Shown one piece after another: positions 25,856-33,376 of a DNA stretch of 64,000 bases. This DNA comes from an uncultured Eubacteriales bacterium (GTDB taxonomy: Bacteria > Bacillota > Clostridia > Oscillospirales > Oscillospiraceae), in the NCBI GenBank assembly GCA_900549405.1, contig URNZ01000004.1, forward strand, positions 1 through 64,000, written 5' to 3'. The stretch's first letter is position 1. Each line of letters starts with the position of its first letter. The position numbers and the translations under genes were made by a program. The notes beneath the pieces were generated by a model. The model did no database searches. It was not told where the DNA came from and saw only the letters and a list, made by a program, of their open reading frames with translations.

Positions 25856-26401
25856 TCATTGTAATGGATGCTCCCCTAAAAGTGAAGTTTGTAGACTGGT
25901 CGTTTCAAGCGCAGCATATATCTTCTGATAAACCTTTCGTGACGGTCTGCGATTGCCTTCTTCGATTTTATAGTAGTAGCTTGGTACAATCCCTATCCGT
26001 TCTGCAAAAGCCTTCTGGGACAGCCCCAGAGCCGTTCTAACGCTCTTTAGCGCTTCGGTATAGGGTACAGCAAGGAAACGGGAGAAATCATCATAGAGTA
26101 AGGACACTTCGATTTCCAAAACATCTGCCAGCTTAATAGCTACATCATAAGGAATAGGATGTTTTTCATTTTCATACATCACAACAGTTGATGGTACAAT
26201 ATCCAGCTTTTCCGCCAACTGTCTTGTTGTCATCTGTTTTCGCTGACGGTAGTACTTGAGATTGTCGCTCGGTAAGTTGGTCTTTGGCTTTTCTTCAAAA
26301 GATATCGTTAAATGGAGTAACAGCTTGCCTTGATGAAATTCACACAACAATGTGTGATTGAAAATACCATTGCAAATACTATGTGATACTTGCAGTTCCA
26401 C
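25856..26401 (-). CDS. Helix-turn-helix (XRE) regulator with tandem HTH domains, reading frame crosses attR
   Basis: Two XRE-type HTH domains: about residues 48-105 (YYRQRKQMTTRQLAEKLDIV) and 118-175 (VRTALGLSQKAFAERIGIVP). A short beta-like N-terminal region precedes them. In the integrated state the frame opens with a GTG at 26401 that lies in the interrupted IS (before the att core at 26372-26377); no good ATG precedes the first HTH, only adjacent TTG codons at about 26350. Across the core, this frame is the same as the recombinase's, so in the circular form the two ORFs would be continuous. It may control excision or the tnpV gene just downstream. The start is unresolved. Confidence 0.75.
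   Translation of the reverse strand: MELQVSHSICNGIFNHTLLCEFHQGKLLLHLTISFEEKPKTNLPSDNLKYYRQRKQMTTRQLAEKLDIVPSTVVMYENEKHPIPYDVAIKLADVLEIEVSLLYDDFSRFLAVPYTEALKSVRTALGLSQKAFAERIGIVPSYYYKIEEGNRRPSRKVYQKIYAALETTSLQTSLLGEHPLQ
26372..26377. other. attR core of the serine-recombinase element
   Basis: GCAAAT, identical to 18556-18561. On its right the sequence continues as the N-terminal coding part of tnpA; on its left begins the element. Confidence 0.7.
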
Positions 26402-26439
26402 TTCGTATGCGATAAACTGTTTATGTCATTCAGTCCCAT
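26372..26439 (-). pseudogene. tnpA: IS200/IS605-family transposase tnpA, 5' part (interrupted)
   Basis: 22 codons plus 2 bases encode MGLNDINSLSHTKWNCKYHI and VFA, the normal start of IS200 TnpA. The ATG at 26439 has AAAGGAGG about 9 bases upstream. The rest of the gene is at 18204-18561, 7.8 kb away on the other side of the inserted element. Confidence 0.92.
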
Positions 26440-26449
26440 CCTGAATGTC

Positions 26450-26505
26450 CTCCTTTTGCTTTCGATTGCAGTTGGCAGACCGCAATCTCACTTTAGCAAA
26501 AGGAG
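26450..26505 (-). promoter_or_regulatory. 5' leader hairpin of tnpA that pairs with its ribosome binding site
   Basis: CTCCTTTTGC (26450-26459) pairs with GCAAAAGGAG (26496-26505), and inside it GATTGC (26464-26469) pairs with GCAATC (26482-26487). In the minus-strand mRNA this stem includes the AAAGGAG ribosome binding site, matching the known self-repressing leader of IS200 tnpA. Confidence 0.75.
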
Positions 26506-26538
26506 TTTTTTCGTCTACTCTCCGCTTAAGCTTTTTGG

Positions 26539-26561
26539 AACCACTCGCCTAGCGAGTGGTT
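26539..26561. repeat. Subterminal hairpin at the proximal end of the IS200-like element
   Basis: AACCACTCGC (26539-26548) and GCGAGTGGTT (26552-26561) form a perfect 10-bp stem with loop CTA, about 110 bases upstream of tnpA, as expected for the end recognised by the HUH transposase. It could alternatively act as a terminator. Confidence 0.5.
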
Positions 26562-26575
26562 TTCGGGCTACAAAA

Positions 26576-26608
26576 AGAAGCGCCCCGCCGGGCGGCGGAG
26601 CGCTTTTG
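26576..26608 (-). terminator. Terminator after the P-type ATPase gene
   Basis: A GC-rich hairpin (AGCGC...GCGCT with CCGCC/GGCGG inside), flanked by A's on the left so that it reads as a T-tract on the minus strand. Confidence 0.75.
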
Positions 26609-26626
26609 ATGGGATTTTAGGTCAAA

Positions 26627-28723
26627 TCAGACCAGCTTGTCCTCCTCGGGGAGGAGGTCGGTCATGCTGCGCAGGCTGACGCCCAGGGTGGACAGGTTGT
26701 GCAGCATGGCGGAGGTGGCGGGGGGCAGGATACCCAGAGCGCCCAGGGCGATGAGGGTGCCGTTGAAGCCGATAACGAAGCGGTAGTTGGACTGGATGCG
26801 GTCCATCAGACCCTGGGCCACCCGGCGCAGGGCCACCAGCTCGTTCAGGTCCTCGGCAGCCACGGTGACGTCGGCGATCTCACGGGCGATGGCCGCGCCG
26901 TCGCTGATGGCGATGCCCACGCTGGCGGCGGACAGGGCGGGGGAGTCGTTGATACCGTCGCCCAGCATGATGACGGTGTGCCCCAGGGCCCGCTCCTGCT
27001 GGACGAAGTTGGCCTTGTCCTCGGGCAGGACCTCGGAGTGGTACTCGTCCACGCCCACCTGAGCGGCGATGGCGGCGGCTGTGCGCTCGCTGTCGCCGGT
27101 GAGCATGACGGTCTTCTTCACGCCCAGCTCCCGCAGGGTCTGGATGACCTGGGCGGCCTCCTTGCGCAGGGGGTCGGCGATGCAGATGACGGCGGAGAGC
27201 TGACCGGCGATGGCCAGATAGAGGTGGGAATACTCCGGGGGCAGGGCGTCGAACTTGTCCTGCTCCCCGTCGGGGATGGTGCAGTGCTCATCCTCGAAGA
27301 CGAAGTGGGCGCTGCCGATGATGACCTTTTTGTCGGCCACCGTGCTGGCGATGCCGTGGGCCACCAGATACTGGACCTGGGAGTGCAGCTCCTCGTGGGA
27401 CAGGCCCCGCTGCTGGGCGGCGCTGACCACGGCGTTGGCCATGGAGTGGGGGAAGTGCTCCTCCAGGCAGGCGGCCAGGCGGAGCATCTCCGTCTCGCTG
27501 TTGCTGCCGAAGGGGATGACCTGGGCCACCACGGGGCTGGCATAGGTCAGGGTGCCCGTCTTGTCAAAGACGATGGTGTCGGCCTTGGCGATGGCCTCCA
27601 GATATTTGCCGCCCTTCACGGTGGCGCGGAAGTCGCTGGCCTCCCGCATGGCGGACAGGACGGCCAGGGGCATGGCCAGCTTCAGGGCGCAGGAGAAGTC
27701 CACCATCAGGACGGACAGGGCCCGGGTGACGTTGCGGGTGAGGAGATAGACCAGGCCGCTGCCCACCAGGGTATAGGGCACCAGCTTGTCGGCCAGGTTG
27801 GCGGCCCGGCTCTCGGCAGCGGACTTCAGCTTTTCCGACTGCTCGATCATGGAGACAATCTTGTCATAGCGGCTGGAGCCGGAGTGCTGGCGCACCAGCA
27901 GGACGCACTCGCCCTCCTCCACCACGGTGCCGGCATAGACGGCGGAGCCGGGGCGCTTGGGCACGGGGATGGACTCGCCGGTGAGGGAGGCCTGGTTCAC
28001 GGTGACCTCCCCCTCGTCCACCACGCTGTCCAGGGGGATCATGCCGCCGGTGCGGACACAGATGCGGTCGCCGGGCTGGACCTGGGTGAGGGGGACCAGG
28101 ACCTCGTCCCCGCCGGGGGTCTTCAGCCAGACCCGGTCGATGTTCAGGGACATGCTGCGGGCCAGGTTGTCCACCGAGCGCTTGTGGGTCCACTCCTCCA
28201 GCAGCTCGCCCAGGCGCAGCAGGAACATGACGGAGCCGGCGGTGCCGAAGTCACGGCGGAGCAGGGAGACGCCGATGGACAGGCCGTCCAGCAGCTCCAC
28301 GTGCATCTGGCGGCGGATCAGGCAGCCCAGGCCCCGCAGGACATAGGGCACGGCGGAGACCACCGCCCAGGCGGCCTGGAGGGGGGCGGGCAGGAACAGG
28401 GAGCGGGCGGCCTTGGCGCAGACCAGGCCCACCAGCTTCTCCTGATAGGCGCGGTTGATGGCCCGGCCGCTCTGGACGCCGGAGAAGGCCTGAACGGCCT
28501 TGTCGGCATAGGAGAAGCGGCGCAGGGAGGCCAGCAGGCTCTCCCGGTCACCCCGGAAGGTGACCACGGCGCAGCAGGTGCGCTCGTGGACATCGGCCTG
28601 GAGCACATGGGGCTGGGCGTGGAGCCAGGCCTGGAGCAGGTCGGCCTGCGCCAGGGTCATGCGGGACTGGCACAGCTGCACCCGCAGCCGCCCCCGGCTT
28701 TCGTGTTTGATGATGAATTTCAT
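26627..28723 (-). CDS. Heavy-metal-translocating P1B-type ATPase with a non-CPC metal-binding motif
   Basis: 698 residues. N-terminal HMA-like region without a CxxC pair, a membrane region, actuator TGES in QASLTGESIPV, phosphorylation site DKTGTLT (about residue 390), and the hinge MLGDGINDSPALSAA. In the metal-coordinating sixth helix the usual CPC is replaced by SCALK (VDFSCALKLAMPLAV), a rarer class, so the cargo may not be Cu or Zn; manganese or iron is possible. The ATG at 28723 has GGAGG 8 bases upstream. It follows a small membrane protein in a two-gene operon, which recalls the CtpC/Rv3269 pairing of mycobacteria. Confidence 0.9.
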   Translation of the reverse strand: MKFIIKHESRGRLRVQLCQSRMTLAQADLLQAWLHAQPHVLQADVHERTCCAVVTFRGDRESLLASLRRFSYADKAVQAFSGVQSGRAINRAYQEKLVGLVCAKAARSLFLPAPLQAAWAVVSAVPYVLRGLGCLIRRQMHVELLDGLSIGVSLLRRDFGTAGSVMFLLRLGELLEEWTHKRSVDNLARSMSLNIDRVWLKTPGGDEVLVPLTQVQPGDRICVRTGGMIPLDSVVDEGEVTVNQASLTGESIPVPKRPGSAVYAGTVVEEGECVLLVRQHSGSSRYDKIVSMIEQSEKLKSAAESRAANLADKLVPYTLVGSGLVYLLTRNVTRALSVLMVDFSCALKLAMPLAVLSAMREASDFRATVKGGKYLEAIAKADTIVFDKTGTLTYASPVVAQVIPFGSNSETEMLRLAACLEEHFPHSMANAVVSAAQQRGLSHEELHSQVQYLVAHGIASTVADKKVIIGSAHFVFEDEHCTIPDGEQDKFDALPPEYSHLYLAIAGQLSAVICIADPLRKEAAQVIQTLRELGVKKTVMLTGDSERTAAAIAAQVGVDEYHSEVLPEDKANFVQQERALGHTVIMLGDGINDSPALSAASVGIAISDGAAIAREIADVTVAAEDLNELVALRRVAQGLMDRIQSNYRFVIGFNGTLIALGALGILPPATSAMLHNLSTLGVSLRSMTDLLPEEDKLV

Positions 28724-28782
28724 AGCGTATGCCTCCAAAGGAAAGAGGGCCGCCGAAGCGGCCCCCCTACGGCGTGGTGGAT

Positions 28783-29067
28783 TTACTCAGCGTCGGCGGG
28801 CTCGGCCTCGGCGGACTCGTCGGCCTGCTGGGCCTGCTCGGCCTGCTGGGCGCGCTGCTCGTTGATATCCTTGGCGGTGGCCAGGACATCGGCGGCGTTC
28901 TCCTGCACGGTGTTCACGGTGGTCATGACGCAGTCCTTCATGCGCAGGACGGCGGCGGCGGTGTGGGCATAGGCGTTCTTGGCGTCCTTGCTGGAGAGCA
29001 GCTTGATGCCGGCAGAGCCAAACAGGGTGCCGCCGGCGAACAGGGCCAGTTTCTTGTAGATATTCAT
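28783..29067 (-). CDS. Small single-pass membrane protein, likely partner of the P-type ATPase (DUF6110/PacL-like)
   Basis: 94 residues: a short hydrophobic N-terminal segment with small-residue spacing (LALFAGGTLFGSAGIKLL), a helical middle that includes MKDCV, and an acidic C-terminal tail (ADESAEAEPADAE). In mycobacteria, small proteins with a glycine-motif membrane helix and an acidic metal-binding tail (PacL type) assist P-type ATPases; the same operon arrangement here suggests a similar metal chaperone or stabiliser. This is inference from context. AAGGAGG lies 8 bases before the ATG, and the promoter at 29148-29176 drives the pair. Confidence 0.75.
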   Translation of the reverse strand: MNIYKKLALFAGGTLFGSAGIKLLSSKDAKNAYAHTAAAVLRMKDCVMTTVNTVQENAADVLATAKDINEQRAQQAEQAQQADESAEAEPADAE

Positions 29068-29147
29068 AGAGCGTTCCTCCTTAAAGTAAATAAGTAAGGC
29101 GGCACGTCAGGCGGGGAGCCGGACGGGCCAACTTTTTTGATGCAAGA

Positions 29148-29176
29148 AATATAGCACAAGGGACAAAAGAATGCAA
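29148..29176 (-). promoter_or_regulatory. Promoter for the small protein and P-type ATPase operon
   Basis: On the minus strand TTGCAT (29171-29176), 17-bp spacer, TATATT (29148-29153). Confidence 0.6.
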
Positions 29177-29258
29177 TTATTTTTGGAAATATTATCACAG
29201 GCTAACTGGAGAAAGTAAAAAGCGTGTAAAAAACAAAAAACAGCAAAATAGACAAAAG

Positions 29259-29290
29259 AGGACGGCGGCCCCGGGAGGGACCGCCGCCAG
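29259..29290 (-). terminator. Terminator after the YfcC-like transporter gene
   Basis: GGCGGTCCC and GGGGCCGCC-type arms form a GC-rich stem; read on the minus strand it is followed by a T-rich stretch. Confidence 0.75.
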
Positions 29291-29309
29291 AAGGGAAAAG
29301 AAAAGGGGT

Positions 29310-30722
29310 TCAGGCCCCGAAGCCTGTGAGAGCAGCCAGGATCATCAGTCCGGCCTGGGTGAGAAACAGGGCGAGGCCCACGGGGATGGCGAACTTCCAC
29401 CACTTCTCCACCTTAATGCTGGCCAGACCGGCCAGGATAGCGGGGTAGGCGGTGGGCCACAGGAAGTTGGACAGACCGTCGCCAAACTGGAAAGCCAGCA
29501 CGGCGGTGTCCCGGGACACGCCCAGCAGGTCGGCAAGGGGAGCCATGATGGGCATGGAGGTGGCGGCCTGACCGGAGCCGGAGGGGATCAGGAAGTTCAG
29601 CAGGGTCTGCATGACCAGCATGGCCACGCCGCAGAACCAGGAGGGGAAGACGGCCAGGGGCAGGGAGAAGTAGTACACCACGGTGTCGATGATGTTGCCG
29701 GCCTGGAGGACCATCAGGATGCCCCGGGCCAGGCCGATCATCATACAGGCCATGGCGATGTCGGTGAAGCCCTTGGAATACAGCTCGCCGATCTTGTTGG
29801 GACCCCAGCCCATGACGATGGCGCTGAGGAGGCCCATGATGATGAAGACAGCGGACAGCTCGGCGAAGTACCAGCCATAGACCTTGCAGCCATAGACGAT
29901 AGCGATGATGCCGCCCAACAGGATGAGCAGGACCAGCTTTTCCCGAATGCCGAAGGGGGCGTTCTGCACGTCGTTTTCGCTCATGGTGATGTGTCCGGTC
30001 TCGCCGTAGACCAGGCTCTTGCTGGGGTCGGCCTGGACCTTCAGGGCATAACGGATGGTGAGGGTGGAGCCCACCACTAACATGACCATGTGGCAGAGGA
30101 AGCGATAACCCATGCCGGACATGGGGGCCACCTCTGCGATGCCCTGAGCGATGCCAACGGTAAAGGGATTCATCATAGCACCGGAGTAGCCCATGCCGGC
30201 ACCGAAGGCCACAATGGCCATACCCACTATTGCATCGAAGCCCATGGCCACGGCGATGCCGGCAAATACGGGGACGAAGGGGAACCACTCCTCCATCAGA
30301 CCAATGGTGGAGGAGGCGATACCCACGATGAACATGAAGATGGGGATGATGGCCACGCGGGCCTTGCCCTTGAACACCTTCAGCAGGCCGGCAACCAGAC
30401 CGTTGAACGCACCGCTGGCAATGATGATGTTGATGGAGGCGTAAGAGATGAACACAAAGAAGGTGACCGACCCGGCATCGCACATGCCGTTATAGATGGC
30501 CTGGAACATCTGAAAGATACCGACCGGCGACTGCTCCACCGTGTGGAAGGTTCCGGCCACGGCTACGGTGCGGCCTGTGGCCTCGTTCACCACCCGGTCA
30601 AACTCACCGGCGGGCAGGACCCAGGTGAGGATGGTGCAGACAACGATGATGCTGAACAGCAGAACATAGATGTGGGGCAATTGAATGCCTTTTTTCTGTT
30701 TTAACATGTTTCCGCTTGACAT
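29310..30722 (-). CDS. YfcC-family (DcuC/ArcD-like) membrane transporter
   Basis: 470 residues with about 12 hydrophobic segments. It opens with a cytoplasmic QLPHIYVLLFSIIVVCTILT and then VLPAGEFDRV, typical of the YfcC/C4-dicarboxylate anaerobic carrier family, and contains SGAMMNPFTVGIAQGIAE and LIPSGSGQAATSMPIMAPLAD, the re-entrant loops of this fold. The substrate is unknown; with the M20 peptidase upstream it may import an acylated amino acid or dipeptide. The ATG at 30722 has AAGGAG 8 bases upstream. It follows the peptidase gene by 43 bases on the same strand. Confidence 0.88.
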   Translation of the reverse strand: MSSGNMLKQKKGIQLPHIYVLLFSIIVVCTILTWVLPAGEFDRVVNEATGRTVAVAGTFHTVEQSPVGIFQMFQAIYNGMCDAGSVTFFVFISYASINIIIASGAFNGLVAGLLKVFKGKARVAIIPIFMFIVGIASSTIGLMEEWFPFVPVFAGIAVAMGFDAIVGMAIVAFGAGMGYSGAMMNPFTVGIAQGIAEVAPMSGMGYRFLCHMVMLVVGSTLTIRYALKVQADPSKSLVYGETGHITMSENDVQNAPFGIREKLVLLILLGGIIAIVYGCKVYGWYFAELSAVFIIMGLLSAIVMGWGPNKIGELYSKGFTDIAMACMMIGLARGILMVLQAGNIIDTVVYYFSLPLAVFPSWFCGVAMLVMQTLLNFLIPSGSGQAATSMPIMAPLADLLGVSRDTAVLAFQFGDGLSNFLWPTAYPAILAGLASIKVEKWWKFAIPVGLALFLTQAGLMILAALTGFGA

Positions 30723-30765
30723 GAAGAGCACTCCTTTTTCACACAAATAATCAGGTTTGCGGGGG

Positions 30766-31947
30766 TCAGGGGGCTAGCTTACGTTCACGCTGGGACAGAT
30801 AGGACTGATAGACCTGCTCCCGGAAGGGCTGGTCGGTGAGGGTGCGCAGGATCAGGCTGCCGATGAGCTTGCCGCCGTCGGCAATGGCCTGGTGGGCGGG
30901 CTCCTTGAGGGTCTCCTCCCGGAACTCCGGGGTGTGCAGGGCGTAAAATGTGTCGCCGATGGTCAGCAGGGGCTGGATGGCGGGACAGTGATAGCTCACA
31001 TTGCCCACGTCGGAGGAGCCATTGGGGGTCCTCACGGGTTCGCTGGCCCGTCCCATCTCATGGAGCAGTTCCTCCACCGTATCCTCCAGCACGGGGACCC
31101 GGACCATGTCGGCAAAGTCGTCGAAGGCCTTGGTGAAGTTCACGGTGCAGTCCATGGCGGAGGCTGCGCCGTGGGCGCACTTTTTGACGATATCGTCCAT
31201 CCGCTCCAGCTTGGAGAGAGAATCAGTGCGGAACTCGATGCGGAGCTCCGCACGGTCCGGCAGGATGGCGGGGCAGAGACCGCCATCGGTGATGATGGTG
31301 TTCACATGGACATCTCTGGTGAAGCTCTCCCGCCGGGCATCGATGAGGGACAGGAAGCCCCGGGCGGCGGCCAGGGCGCTGTGGCCCTCCCAGGGACCGG
31401 CCACGGCGTGGGCGCTGGTCCCCTTGAACTCCATGAGATAACACCGCAGACTGAGCACGTCCATGTCGGAGATGCTGGCCGGGCCGCTCCAGCTGTGGAT
31501 CATTGTCGCCAGAGACATGCCGTCGAATGCGCCGTTGGCGGCCATGCCGATCTTGGCACCGGCCTCCTCCTCGGCGGGGGTGCCGAAGACGTATACCGTG
31601 CCCTGGAACCGGTCCTTGAGGTCGGCCATGGCCAGGGCGGCCAGCACGGCCATGGCGCAGTGGGCGTTGTGCCCGCAGGCGTGGCCCAGACCGGGAAGGG
31701 CGTCGTATTCCACCAGGATGGCGGCGGAGGGACCTTCCCCATTTTTCAGCACCCCACGGAAGGCGGTGGGGTAGCCCATGTAGGGGTATTCCACCTGGTA
31801 ACCGGCCTGGCGGAGCAATTCTACGACTTTCTGGCTGGAGCGGAATTCCTGATGGGCGATTTCGGGGTGGGCATAGAGGTCATCGCTGAGGGCGACGGCG
31901 GTATGCCAGTGCCTTTGGATGGCCTGGGAGAGTTCGTTAGAGATCAT
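30766..31947 (-). CDS. M20-family metallo-amidohydrolase
   Basis: 393 residues of the M20D (aminoacylase / aminobenzoyl-glutamate hydrolase) type. Metal ligands are visible in GLGHACGHNAHCAM (about residue 95), TPAEEEAGAK (about 130) and near the C-terminus in YHCPAIQPLL. HPEIAHQEF is the family start. It cleaves an amide bond of an N-acylated amino acid or related compound in the cytoplasm. It is the first gene of an operon with the YfcC-like transporter and is divergent from a LysR regulator that may respond to the same compound. Confidence 0.9.
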   Translation of the reverse strand: MISNELSQAIQRHWHTAVALSDDLYAHPEIAHQEFRSSQKVVELLRQAGYQVEYPYMGYPTAFRGVLKNGEGPSAAILVEYDALPGLGHACGHNAHCAMAVLAALAMADLKDRFQGTVYVFGTPAEEEAGAKIGMAANGAFDGMSLATMIHSWSGPASISDMDVLSLRCYLMEFKGTSAHAVAGPWEGHSALAAARGFLSLIDARRESFTRDVHVNTIITDGGLCPAILPDRAELRIEFRTDSLSKLERMDDIVKKCAHGAASAMDCTVNFTKAFDDFADMVRVPVLEDTVEELLHEMGRASEPVRTPNGSSDVGNVSYHCPAIQPLLTIGDTFYALHTPEFREETLKEPAHQAIADGGKLIGSLILRTLTDQPFREQVYQSYLSQRERKLAP

Positions 31948-32005
31948 GGTCTTTCATCCTTTCCAGTGTGATCTCGCCTGATGACAGACGGGGCAGCGGC
32001 GCATT

Positions 32006-32034
32006 TTGCATCCCGGCGGCGGATGTGCTATAAT
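32006..32034 (+). promoter_or_regulatory. Promoter in the M20/LysR divergent region
   Basis: TTGCAT (32006-32011), 17-bp spacer, TATAAT (32029-32034). The lysR start is about 310 bases downstream, leaving a long leader. No gene with a credible start is seen between 31948 and 32351. Confidence 0.55.
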
Positions 32035-32094
32035 CGAAAAAGAAAACCGGCGGGTGCAGGCAGCGCCGCAAGGGGAGAACTTTTGAAAATTAAG

Positions 32095-32113
32095 GGTTCA
32101 ACAGATTTGAACC
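32095..32113. promoter_or_regulatory. Candidate LysR-type operator
   Basis: A perfect 7-bp inverted repeat GGTTCAA-N5-TTGAACC in the divergent region, of a form typical for LysR-family binding sites. Confidence 0.45.
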
Positions 32114-32351
32114 TAAAGAATGAAAATATTTTGCTGCCAGCGATAAAAATTATAAAACCAGATCGGAGAGAGGGCAAATAATCAAACAGAGGGGCCCTAT
32201 CCCGTGGGAGGGCGTTGGTGAGGGGGAAATTGATACTTTACACAAATAAACAGTTAGGATATGAGTGAAACAGCAGAAAAAATAAAAGCTGCTATCACAA
32301 AATTGGCGGACCTCATTCCTGTGAAGAATGTCTAAAAAGGAGGGGAAATAA

Positions 32352-33308
32352 ATGAATATACAGAATCTGCGGTATCTGCTGGAGATCGCCCAGCGGGGAT
32401 CGATGACGGCGGCGGCCAAAGTTCTGTATCTGTCCCAGCCCAGACTGAGCAAGATCTTGGCGGAGACAGAGCAAAAATACGGTGTGGCCATTTTCAAACG
32501 GGAAAACAACGGCCTTGCGCCCACGGAGGCGGGACGGAAATTTTTGAAAATCGCCCGGGACATAGTGGAGGAGGCGGAGGGAAAAGAAAAACTGCTGTAT
32601 TTGGTGGACCAGGCCAACAGCGCCCGGGTGTCGGTGACCCACCTGTCCTTTACCTGCGATGTGTTTTTGGAGTATTTAAAGTCCCGGGGAAAAGAGGACG
32701 GCTTTCGCTTTTTCTATAAGGAGACCGACCCCCTGACGGCCATCGGAGACGTATTCACCGGGGAATCGGAGCTGGGGGTAATTTACCTGGAAAACGGTGT
32801 GCTGGAGCTGGCCCGGCGGGAGGTGGAGAGCAGGGGGCTGTACATGGAGAAGCTGTCTGATACAGTGCCCCATCTGGTGGTGCGGGTGGGGCATCCGCTG
32901 GCAAGGCTGAATCGGCCTGTCCGGGCGGAGGACCTGTATGGCCAGAGCTTTGTGATCTATCCCGAGCTGGACTGGCTGATGCCCGGCGGGTCCAGCATCC
33001 ACTCTCAGGTGGAGCGGGGCATGAAGAATATGGACTGGAGCCAGATCGGGAAGATCATCTATATCTCCAGCCGGGGGACCTTTTATGACCTGCTGACCCA
33101 GACCGATGCGGTGGCCGTGGGAACCCAGGCGGTGAACAACCAGGAACGGGTGAACCAGGTGATGTCTTTGCCCTTTGACCCGGAATTTTCCGCAGGCTTT
33201 GAGGGAACGATGAACGGGGGCGTGTACGTCGTGTACCGGCCCGGCCAGGCGCTGTCGGAGCCGGTGGACGGATTTTTGCAGCTGCTGCGGCAGATCCACT
33301 ATGAATAA
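32352..33308 (+). CDS. LysR-family transcriptional regulator
   Basis: 318 residues. N-terminal winged helix-turn-helix (MNIQNLRYLLEIAQRGSMTA, then LYLSQPRLSKILAETEQKYG) and a C-terminal substrate-binding domain (about 90-300) with the usual periplasmic-binding fold pattern. Its position divergent from the M20 peptidase and transporter genes suggests that it regulates them. AAAGGAGGGG precedes the ATG. It is closed by a bidirectional terminator. Confidence 0.92.
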   Translation: MNIQNLRYLLEIAQRGSMTAAAKVLYLSQPRLSKILAETEQKYGVAIFKRENNGLAPTEAGRKFLKIARDIVEEAEGKEKLLYLVDQANSARVSVTHLSFTCDVFLEYLKSRGKEDGFRFFYKETDPLTAIGDVFTGESELGVIYLENGVLELARREVESRGLYMEKLSDTVPHLVVRVGHPLARLNRPVRAEDLYGQSFVIYPELDWLMPGGSSIHSQVERGMKNMDWSQIGKIIYISSRGTFYDLLTQTDAVAVGTQAVNNQERVNQVMSLPFDPEFSAGFEGTMNGGVYVVYRPGQALSEPVDGFLQLLRQIHYE

Positions 33309-33319
33309 AAAAGAGCATA

Positions 33320-33360
33320 AAAACACGGCGGTCCCGGTGTTCGGGACCGCCGCGTTTTTA
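33320..33360. terminator. Bidirectional terminator between lysR and the transketolase genes
   Basis: A long stem (AAACACGGCGGTCCCG with CGGGACCGCCGCGTTTT, one mismatch) with A's before and T's after, between convergent genes. Confidence 0.9.
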
Positions 33361-33376
33361 TGCGGTGATAAGGGGT

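Larger units (their letters stand above)
18562..26377. mobile_element. 7.8-kb serine-recombinase element carrying a type I restriction-modification operon, inserted in an IS200-like tnpA
   Basis: The ends are placed by reconstruction of the tnpA gene: its N-terminal 22 codons sit at 26439-26372 and the rest at 18561-18204, both on the minus strand, meeting at a 6-bp core. The cargo, all on the minus strand, is an XRE-like regulator overlapping the right end, tnpV, an XRE repressor, hsdR, hsdM, a truncated hsdS, a palindrome-rich gap, a small ORF and a large serine recombinase at the left end. TnpV and a large serine recombinase point to the Tn4451/Tn4453 type of mobilisable transposon, but no mobilisation (relaxase) gene is present. 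The base composition is clearly more AT-rich than the flanking chromosome, a sign of transfer. Confidence 0.88.

Noticed and set aside
26390-26620. 76-codon plus-strand ORF in the IS end
   Set aside because: It runs through the tnpA leader hairpin and the IS end hairpin with no ribosome site.
26699-28972. 757-codon plus-strand ORF opposite the P-type ATPase
   Set aside because: Antisense shadow of a gene with all P-type ATPase motifs; composition is unnatural.
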